Origin: an uncultured Saprospiraceae bacterium
GTDB taxonomy: Bacteria; Bacteroidota; Bacteroidia; Chitinophagales; Saprospiraceae
Direction: 5' to 3'
Length of the DNA stretch: 62,091 bases
NCBI GenBank assembly: GCA_937923345.1
Contig: CAKZVJ010000197.1
Location: 1 to 62,091, forward strand
Position numbers and translations under genes: made by a program. Positions 18,436 to 25,573 of this stretch are shown here, in pieces; position 1 is the first letter of the stretch; the number at the start of each line of letters is the position of its first letter. The notes under the pieces were generated by a model. That model was not told the origin of the DNA. It was given only the letters and a program-made list of their open reading frames with translations, and did not search any database.

Positions 18436-20417
18436 TGGTAGCACAAAGGAAAATAGCACGGATTATTTTATCAAGACTATTGTACTTAATAGTTCTTACT
18501 ATTTTTCTGTCTGCATTTGCAAACTTGTATGTTTTTTTTAGCCACTCTGAGTTTCTATCGAAAGAAAAACAAGAAAAGTCAGTTTACAGTACTAGCTATC
18601 ATGTACCTAAGGTAAAGTGGGAGCAACCTCAAAAAGCAAGAGGTCGTCTCTTAGAGGAATTTGATAATAACCAGATTACGGATGCTTACCAAAATGCATG
18701 GTACTTTTTGAATGAAGCACTACGTAAAAAATCCAATGTTGGCTTAGAGGATTTTTTCTCTGAAAACCTAATCAAAGAGATAGAGCTGTTAATTAGCTCA
18801 GATATTGGCTATTCCGAAGATAGAGTAGATCTAGAGCATAATATTGATATGCACTTGTTTTCCATTGATAAACAAGTAGTTGCCTTTAAAGATTCCAATG
18901 TAAGAATTAAGAGAAAAGTACTTAAGGGACAAAAAGTATTGTACGAAGAAGAGGTATACAAAAGCTTTGAAGTGATAATGACTCTAGCTGATGGTAAATG
19001 GAGGGTGTTGCATATGAAAGAAGTGGCAAATGATTATAAAATGTCTCCAATAGCAAATATCGAAGGACCACAATTCGTTTTTGACTCATTAGTTACTTAT
19101 GTCAATTCAGGCAATAGTCCCCAAATAGCAAGTCCAATTGTCGCTTGCAATGAAAAGCCTTTTTCTGGATTTCATAAAATAAAATCTGGCGAAACAGTAT
19201 ACCGACTGAGTAAAAAATATAATGCATCTGTAAAAGATATCATGTCTTGGAATAATCTAAAAAACACTTCAGATATTGAAATCTGTAGTCACATAAGGGT
19301 GGAAGCTCCAAAGCATGAAAAAAAGAAAATAGTCCTAGTAACACCTAGAGTTAAGAGAGGGCCAAATTCAGATAAAAAAACGGTTAAAAATGGAGAGACA
19401 ATTTATTCAATCGCAGATGAATTTAAAATAAGACCCACAGAGCTAAGAAAAGCAAATGATATAAAGAATAATGAAGTCGCCGTTGGTCAAGTGTTAAATA
19501 TACCAAGTCCGAAGAACATCAATATTTCAAAAATCGATGCTGTAAAAGGACTTAACTACTATACTCAATCTTCACCATGGTTAGATTTTTGGACCGAGTT
19601 TGATTTAAAAATTATTAGAAAAGATTTATCGATAGTCAAAAATCTAAAGATGAATACTATTCGGATATTTATACCAAGTGATGGCGTTGTAGTTGGATTG
19701 CAGCATAAAGTGATGCTTGATAAATTGGAGATGCTGCTAGATGAGTGTTTGGTGATGGGTATAGATGTGATTGTAACTTTATTCGATTTTCCAGTGAGCT
19801 TCGATTTATCCTACTATCCAAAGTCAGATAGGCAATTAGAAAATCTACTTTCTAGATTTAAGGACCATGCAGCATTGCTTGCGTATGATTTAAAAAATGA
19901 ACCTGATTTAGATTTTGAACGAATTGGTAAAAAGAAGGTCCTACAATGGTTAGACTTTATGATTGAAAAAGCAAGGGTATATGATCCAAACCATTTATTA
20001 ACTATAGGTTGGTCTAATCCAGAAGATGCTGTATTACTTGCAGACAAATTAGATTTTGTTAGTTATCATTATTATCGTGATCCTGAAAACTTGACCTTGG
20101 ATATGCTAAATCTTAAGAAGGCTGTAAACAAGCCTTTGTTGCTAGGAGAATTTGGTATTCCTTCAAATAGAAAATGGTATTACCCAATCGGCATTTCTAA
20201 AAACGAACAAAAGGAGTATCTAGAAGATATGAAGATAGAAATGGATAAGAATGATTTACCATATTTACTGTGGACGCTTCATGACTTTGACGATATTCCT
20301 ACAGAAGTATTTGGGTTTAAAAAATGGGCACACAGTAAACAAAAGTACTTTGGCCTTTTAGATAAAAATGGCAAAAAGAAACCTGCGTATTATATTTTTG
20401 CTCCCTCCGAAAAATGA
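18435..20417 (+). CDS. Membrane-anchored LysM and GH5-like glycoside hydrolase
   Basis: Protein of 660 residues. One signal anchor (residues 9-33) is followed by an NTF2-like region (about 60-205) and two LysM repeats (about 247-290, KSGETVYRLSKKYNAS; about 316-358, KNGETIYSIADEFKIR). A TIM barrel of the GH5/cellulase-like clan follows from about 375. Its acid/base candidate is Glu489 in LKNEPD and its nucleophile candidate is Glu572 in LLGEFGIPS. LysM domains bind GlcNAc-containing glycans, so it could hold the enzyme at peptidoglycan while it trims a polysaccharide in transit, as PelA, PgaB and BcsZ do in other systems. That role is inferred from position. Confidence 0.82.
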   Translation: MVAQRKIARIILSRLLYLIVLTIFLSAFANLYVFFSHSEFLSKEKQEKSVYSTSYHVPKVKWEQPQKARGRLLEEFDNNQITDAYQNAWYFLNEALRKKSNVGLEDFFSENLIKEIELLISSDIGYSEDRVDLEHNIDMHLFSIDKQVVAFKDSNVRIKRKVLKGQKVLYEEEVYKSFEVIMTLADGKWRVLHMKEVANDYKMSPIANIEGPQFVFDSLVTYVNSGNSPQIASPIVACNEKPFSGFHKIKSGETVYRLSKKYNASVKDIMSWNNLKNTSDIEICSHIRVEAPKHEKKKIVLVTPRVKRGPNSDKKTVKNGETIYSIADEFKIRPTELRKANDIKNNEVAVGQVLNIPSPKNINISKIDAVKGLNYYTQSSPWLDFWTEFDLKIIRKDLSIVKNLKMNTIRIFIPSDGVVVGLQHKVMLDKLEMLLDECLVMGIDVIVTLFDFPVSFDLSYYPKSDRQLENLLSRFKDHAALLAYDLKNEPDLDFERIGKKKVLQWLDFMIEKARVYDPNHLLTIGWSNPEDAVLLADKLDFVSYHYYRDPENLTLDMLNLKKAVNKPLLLGEFGIPSNRKWYYPIGISKNEQKEYLEDMKIEMDKNDLPYLLWTLHDFDDIPTEVFGFKKWAHSKQKYFGLLDKNGKKKPAYYIFAPSEK

Positions 20418-20441
20418 AAATAGGCTATTGTCTATTTTTTT
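20417..20441. terminator. Hairpin across convergent stop codons
   Basis: AAAATAG (20417-20423) pairs with CTATTTT (20432-20438), followed by further T residues. It overlaps the stops of the hydrolase gene (plus) and the GT4 gene (minus), so the two halves of the polysaccharide locus meet here. The stem is short. Confidence 0.5.
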
Positions 20442-21709
20442 ACTAACTCATTAAAATGCATTACATACCAATCGGCAATATCCCCGATGCGTAAACCACT
20501 TGCAGCAGCATAGTTTTGCTTAGCGATTTCCATCCTTTTTTGATCATCACATAGCAGGTTCTTCATAGCATCAGCCATTCCTTGAATATCATTGGGCTTA
20601 AAGTATTCACCTGCAAATCCTTCTTCCGTAATGAGTTCCTTTAAGTCTCCAATATTGGGTAACATGACTGCTTTTCCAAAGCTGCCAGCTTGATGCAACA
20701 CCCCTGAACTACCTGTCGTACTGGTATAATCAAAAGCAACAATAGTACTATTAGAAAAATGCACGGGTACATCCTCTTCTTCAACATATCCAGTGAAATG
20801 TATGCCTCTTACATGACTATATTTTTCTGCTACACTCTTTAAGTATCCTTTGACATTAGGATTATCAGTCCCAGCTATGGTGAGTTCAATATCTAAGTGG
20901 GTTTCCTTTCTGACAATAATCATTGCTTCTATCAGATTCTCTACTTTTTTATAAGTTCCAAATTTACCAAATGTAAGAATACTTTTTTTCTTAGGATTGT
21001 ATTCAAAGTCTGGCGTGTCACTCATTTCAAAACTGCCATGTGGCAATAGGGCGACGTTTTTACATCCGTACTTGTTTTCAAGAATTTTTACATATTTAGG
21101 TATAGTAACGCCAACCATATTTGCAGAGAGAATAATCTTAGTTATTTGTTTACCAATGAAATTGTATAAACCAGACATGAGTTGGCTAGACGTTATGCCA
21201 GCGGAATTGTAGTCTACTGTCTCTATTATATTATGTAGTAAGACAATTGAAGGAGTACCTTCTAATTTACTAATTAGTGGACTTAGTAGCCCTAAGGTAG
21301 CAGCGATTTTGTTGTCACCAAAGGACAAGAACTGCAGATTGTATAGTACGACATCTGGATTGATGCTTTTTATTGATTTTCTTATTTTTAAAACCGTATT
21401 CTTATCATTGAAAGACCATACAGGATGAAGGTGCACATTAAAGGGGCGGTCTCCTGCAGAATAGTGCTCTCCATTCGGTAAAATATCTGTAATTAAATGA
21501 ATTTCCTTAATCTCACTCTTTTTCTTGAACTGCTCTACTAAGTGAAAGGCATATTCGTTAAGTGTGCCTTTGCTCGGTGGATATGGAGATACTACAGCAA
21601 TGCGTAAGGCTTTGGTGGTCGTTTTACAGTCAAGCTTACTCAAAGGTTGTGCTCTAGTTTGACCTATATTTTCTGCAATTGTATTATTTGTATATTGTAA
21701 ATTTTCCAT
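20432..21709 (-). CDS. Family 4-like glycosyltransferase
   Basis: Cytosolic GT-B enzyme of 425 residues. The N-terminal half starts ALRIAVVSPYPPSKGTLNEY. The C-terminal half has ILTFGKFGTYKKVENLIEAM, LTIAGTDNP and IHFTGYVEEEDVPVHF, all characteristic of GT4. The usual EX7E glutamates are not visible: the matching region reads TTGSSGVLHQAGSFGKAVML. The donor is unknown. It is the last gene of a four-gene operon, two bases after the flippase gene, and in position resembles pelF, the cytosolic GT4 of Pel loci. Confidence 0.88.
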   Translation of the reverse strand: MENLQYTNNTIAENIGQTRAQPLSKLDCKTTTKALRIAVVSPYPPSKGTLNEYAFHLVEQFKKKSEIKEIHLITDILPNGEHYSAGDRPFNVHLHPVWSFNDKNTVLKIRKSIKSINPDVVLYNLQFLSFGDNKIAATLGLLSPLISKLEGTPSIVLLHNIIETVDYNSAGITSSQLMSGLYNFIGKQITKIILSANMVGVTIPKYVKILENKYGCKNVALLPHGSFEMSDTPDFEYNPKKKSILTFGKFGTYKKVENLIEAMIIVRKETHLDIELTIAGTDNPNVKGYLKSVAEKYSHVRGIHFTGYVEEEDVPVHFSNSTIVAFDYTSTTGSSGVLHQAGSFGKAVMLPNIGDLKELITEEGFAGEYFKPNDIQGMADAMKNLLCDDQKRMEIAKQNYAAASGLRIGDIADWYVMHFNELVKK

Positions 21710-21711
21710 AA

Positions 21712-23013
21712 TTAAGAAATGTCAGATTTTAGAATTATGCTTGTCTTTAATTTTTGATCTATTTTTCTCCTTTTTATAGCGTACAAGCAGTGGTAGATAC
21801 TCATGGTTACAAACATAATGGCCATCAAAATGATTTGTACTTTGATTATCGATTCCATATTGCTATGGATATAGTAAATTCCTATGATTTGTATTATGCC
21901 TATAGCCAATGAAATAAATACTGGAGTATAATTTTCTAAAGACATGTGATAGTAGACGAATACATTTGCGCAGGAGAAGAGGGTAGTAGCTACTGCATAT
22001 TTCCAAAGAAGCGGAGCTGTACTAAGGTATGCCTCCCCAAATAATATAGAAACTATCCAGAGATCAAAGAAGTAGCATCCCAAAGTGATAAATGCACCGA
22101 ATAAAGTAACCACCCCAACAGAAGACCAAAACAAATGACTATGTGGTTCTCCTTTTTTTTCTTTTTCGATTACCATGGGAAACAACAAGGTGACTATAGT
22201 CCAGGTAGCAAAATAGACCACTCTGCCAATCAATGCTAGTGAGGCATATAGCCCAGCTTCCTTGTTTTCAAAGAAATGCTTTGCTAAAATGACGTCACTA
22301 TTATTTATTATGATTTGACTAAACTCGTACATTGCCACAATTCCTAAGAATAGAAACACCTTATTAGACTGTGCAAAGTTAGTAGCTTTAAAAATGTTAA
22401 AAGTTGAGACCTTTCCAAGGTAGGCAGCTGAAGCAAAGGCAGCAATAAATCCGATTGAAATAGCTTCTATTGCCCATGTTTGTTGTAGAGATAAACAAGT
22501 GTATACCAGTACACCAGTTACCAATAGCCTGGCAAGCATCTCTGCAATATAAGTATAGGCTAGCTTTTTGAACTGATTGGTTCCCTGAAAGTACCCTCTA
22601 GATACACTCATGTCTATATACAATGGAATAGCAACAAATAACATAATTAGTGGCCCGCTAGATGCAAAATTTAAATAGGAGCTAATTCCCTCTTGGCAAA
22701 GAATCAGTAAGAAGGATACACTTACAGAAAAAATTAGTGCATATTTTTTGATCCATGTTATGAAAGAATCTAATTTGTCATGTAGATCCTCAGCTTTATA
22801 GGTAGCAACGAATTTTGCAGTAGCTAATTGAAATCCTAAAGCGGTAAAAGATAGCACCAATACAATAGTAGTGAGGATATTAGCCGCAGCAAATTCCTCT
22901 GGACCCAAGAAGCGGCCTAGTAGTAAATTAAGTCCATAGTTACCGATATTTACTATTAAGGTACTAATGAAAAGAAAACCGCCTTCCCCAAACCTTTCAA
23001 TCCATTTTTTCAT
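21712..23013 (-). CDS. Wzx/PST-type polysaccharide flippase
   Basis: Membrane protein of 433 residues with about 12-14 hydrophobic helices. It opens FGEGGFLFISTLIVNIGNYGLNLLLGRFLGPEEFAAANI (only the general pattern is diagnostic: a first helix, then GRFLGPEEF), the standard start of oligosaccharide flippases in the MOP superfamily. It would move a polyprenyl-linked glycan or a growing polymer across the inner membrane. It lies between the STAS gene (9 bases upstream) and the GT4 gene (2 bases downstream), so it is part of the locus's core. Confidence 0.85.
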   Translation of the reverse strand: MKKWIERFGEGGFLFISTLIVNIGNYGLNLLLGRFLGPEEFAAANILTTIVLVLSFTALGFQLATAKFVATYKAEDLHDKLDSFITWIKKYALIFSVSVSFLLILCQEGISSYLNFASSGPLIMLFVAIPLYIDMSVSRGYFQGTNQFKKLAYTYIAEMLARLLVTGVLVYTCLSLQQTWAIEAISIGFIAAFASAAYLGKVSTFNIFKATNFAQSNKVFLFLGIVAMYEFSQIIINNSDVILAKHFFENKEAGLYASLALIGRVVYFATWTIVTLLFPMVIEKEKKGEPHSHLFWSSVGVVTLFGAFITLGCYFFDLWIVSILFGEAYLSTAPLLWKYAVATTLFSCANVFVYYHMSLENYTPVFISLAIGIIQIIGIYYIHSNMESIIKVQIILMAIMFVTMSIYHCLYAIKRRKIDQKLKTSIILKSDIS

Positions 23014-23022
23014 AACTTTAGC

Positions 23023-23340
23023 TTATGCTGTTTGTCTATTTACACAATGAAAGGATAGTTTACTCAAATGTATATATTGATGTATAGGGTGAGCCCTATT
23101 AGCAACAAGTAATAAATTTATATCCCTTTTTATGGCTTCTTTTTTAAGCATAACTATGGAATTAAATCCTGTCAAATCAATATGGTCTACATTCGTTAAA
23201 TCAAGAGACAATTGTCCTTCTCTTATTACAATAATAGAAGTAACCTCATCTCTAAACTGTAAAGCCTCTATTCCGCATAGTGCTCCTTCCAAAGAAATGA
23301 TTTGTTGTGTTGATGATATGTTGTTTTCTATATTAAGCAT
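23023..23340 (-). CDS. STAS-domain protein
   Basis: Protein of 105 residues that is a single STAS domain of the anti-sigma-factor-antagonist type: SLEGALCGIEALQFRDEV, then LSLDLTNVDHIDLTGFNSIV. The DLTG matches the DSSG of SpoIIAA, and Thr57 sits at the phosphorylated Ser position. Such proteins switch partners according to phosphorylation. It sits inside the polysaccharide operon, two bases after the TPR-barrel gene. A precedent is SypA of the Vibrio fischeri syp polysaccharide locus. No kinase or phosphatase partner is encoded nearby. Confidence 0.82.
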   Translation of the reverse strand: MLNIENNISSTQQIISLEGALCGIEALQFRDEVTSIIVIREGQLSLDLTNVDHIDLTGFNSIVMLKKEAIKRDINLLLVANRAHPIHQYIHLSKLSFHCVNRQTA

Positions 23341-23342
23341 GA

Positions 23343-25412
23343 TTAGTATTTCTTTTTTCTGCCGAATGTATACACTGCTTGTAATCCTATAGCAGTATAA
23401 CTGAAGCCAGTCACGGTTGTTTGAGATGCATTGCTATGTCTATAGTATCCTACTAGATAGCTACTCTCATTAAATCGATACCCTAATTTTGCATCAACCC
23501 TTCTTGTGAACTCACTAGGAGATTCACGTGTCGTTTGTTGACCTAAGGCAATAGTCAGGTCATAAATAATTTTATTTTTTCTCCTTTCTATATTGTTGAT
23601 GTTGACAAAGCCTTCTATATTTTGAAAGTAATCTGGACTAAAGTATAAATTAGGATACTGATCTCGATGAGTCATCACATTATAATTTATTCCAAATTTT
23701 ATATAAGGTATCTCTGCCAAATTGTAGTATAAAGAAGCATACAATAGATTTCGTAAATTGCCATCACTTTGAGTTGTAGAAATAAATTGTGTGTAAAGTC
23801 CAATTTTATAAGGTGTTCTGATATGGTAAAAGAACGTGTGGTGACTCATGGTAATATTGGCTCTCAGTAAATCCGCATTATAGTTGTGTATTTCTTGGGA
23901 AAAGGAATACCCAGTAGTCTGGTTCTTGTTAAGATCATACCGAACACCAGTATTTAATAAAATGTCTTGGCCTATGCTGGGGCCGTCTCCATCAGAGCTT
24001 TGAAATGGAGTCATATGTGCAAAAAAACTAAGTTTTTTACTCGCCTGAAATTTAGTTCCGATAGTAAGGCTATTTATTTGAGCACTGTTTAGTTCTGTGA
24101 CCTGCTCTAACTTTCGATTTGTAAAATGTATAAAAGATCTAAATCTACCATTATCACCAAGCTCAAATTTGACTTGGCTTACGTATGCAAAATTATCTCC
24201 TACATCCTGAGCATACATGTAGTCAAGGGTTAGTTTTGGGCGATATTCATCTTTGACAACTTCTCTTAATCTCAATGCGTCAGGTTGGTTGGGCACAATT
24301 TTTAATGCTTCATCAATATATGCCACAGCTTCTTTAAATTTTTTCTCACCACGCATAGCTTCAGCGAGTCCCATTTTTACTTCAAAGGAAGGCGCATATG
24401 TACTATCTAAGAAATGATAGTATTTTAGTCCCTTCTTTGTTTCGTTATCCCATACATACATTCTGCCTCTTGCCAGTATTAAGTCTTTATGATCGGAGCC
24501 ATAGGTCAACATGAGGGTATCAATCATATCATGGGCCTGACTATATTTTCTGTCAAATCCCAAAGCATTGACCATATTTACGCCCGCTCTTATTTTATTT
24601 TGTTCTGTGACCTTTGGATTTTCTGCTAGCAGCATCGCTATTTCAGCATAGTTGCGTGCCTGTGTTTTTTGGTGGAGTAGCACATTGGTATAGGAGAGTC
24701 CTATATTTCCTTCTAGCGGTTCTATATTTTTATCTGTAATTGTTTGATATATTTTGTTAGCCTTATGTGGCTTGTCCATCCATAGATAGTTAACTGCTTT
24801 GTTGAGTAAGGCTTCTTTATCATCGGGATGATTAGATAAGATAGTATCCAGATGCATCATAGAAGTATCATAGCTAAGTTTATTTCTGTATTCAGATGAT
24901 ATAGCCAGCAAGATGTATTTTTTACTAATGATGGCATTCTGGTTCTCAGGATCTACAGATAGAGATTTATCGATATACTCCAAGGCAGTATCATTATTTT
25001 TCAAGGCGGCATTGGCATTCGCATAACCAAGGTTGGCAACAAAATTATCAGGCGCTAAATCTATAAGTTCACTATACAACTGAGACGCTTCTGCATAGCG
25101 TTCATTCCACATAAATGATTCAGCTAGATTGAGTAGAATTTCAAAATCACCAGGATAGTGCGTTTGTAAATGTTTGAATGATAATAGGGATTCTTCTTTT
25201 TCACCAGAAAGCCCTAGTGCACGAGCAAAACAGATTTTGGCCGTTTTATTATTGGGTTCGATTTTAAGTACTTCTTCAAAATAGACTTTCGCATCTGCAA
25301 ATTCTCCGCCCTCCAACATAGAAAATCCCTCCTGCATATTTACTTGAGAATAACCAAGCTGCAGGACCAAGCATAGAAATATACCGATTATTACCTTTTT
25401 CTCTATTTGCAC
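23343..25412 (-). CDS. TPR and beta-barrel outer membrane protein, polysaccharide export candidate
   Basis: Protein of 689 residues. A signal peptide (KVIIGIFLCLVLQLGYSQ) precedes roughly ten TPR units from residue 27 to about 400 (for example YFEEVLKIEPNNKTAKICFA). A C-terminal membrane beta-barrel of about 270 residues follows, with alternating aromatic strands and a final strand AIGLQAVYTFGRKKKY. This is the plan of YaiO-like and PelB/PgaA/BcsC-like export proteins. The start is GTG (25412). Four bases separate it from TTTTG of a near -7 box, as in the leaderless genes of this window. First gene of the minus-strand operon. Confidence 0.85.
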   Translation of the reverse strand: MQIEKKVIIGIFLCLVLQLGYSQVNMQEGFSMLEGGEFADAKVYFEEVLKIEPNNKTAKICFARALGLSGEKEESLLSFKHLQTHYPGDFEILLNLAESFMWNERYAEASQLYSELIDLAPDNFVANLGYANANAALKNNDTALEYIDKSLSVDPENQNAIISKKYILLAISSEYRNKLSYDTSMMHLDTILSNHPDDKEALLNKAVNYLWMDKPHKANKIYQTITDKNIEPLEGNIGLSYTNVLLHQKTQARNYAEIAMLLAENPKVTEQNKIRAGVNMVNALGFDRKYSQAHDMIDTLMLTYGSDHKDLILARGRMYVWDNETKKGLKYYHFLDSTYAPSFEVKMGLAEAMRGEKKFKEAVAYIDEALKIVPNQPDALRLREVVKDEYRPKLTLDYMYAQDVGDNFAYVSQVKFELGDNGRFRSFIHFTNRKLEQVTELNSAQINSLTIGTKFQASKKLSFFAHMTPFQSSDGDGPSIGQDILLNTGVRYDLNKNQTTGYSFSQEIHNYNADLLRANITMSHHTFFYHIRTPYKIGLYTQFISTTQSDGNLRNLLYASLYYNLAEIPYIKFGINYNVMTHRDQYPNLYFSPDYFQNIEGFVNINNIERRKNKIIYDLTIALGQQTTRESPSEFTRRVDAKLGYRFNESSYLVGYYRHSNASQTTVTGFSYTAIGLQAVYTFGRKKKY

Positions 25413-25573
25413 TTTTCAAAATTTAATAACAGAACTAAATTTATTTAGCCCTACTAATTGAGGATTATTTCAAAATATAAATGGGATAAGAGGTGGCTCT
25501 ACTCAGTAAGTAAAACACACCTCTTTATTCATCCATTGCAAAATTTCTTATAAACGCTCTCTGTATTTTAATT

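Noticed and set aside
13145-25412. Calling the polysaccharide locus a Pel operon
   Set aside because: Barrel, hydrolase, GT4 and flippase roles fit, but there is no PelD/PelE equivalent, the hydrolase is GH5-like with LysM rather than a PelA-type enzyme, and gene order differs.
25488-25525. AAGAGGTG/CACCTCTT inverted repeat as a terminator of the 918-residue protein gene
   Set aside because: The stem is only 8 bp with a 22-base loop and no T run on the minus strand; too weak to call.
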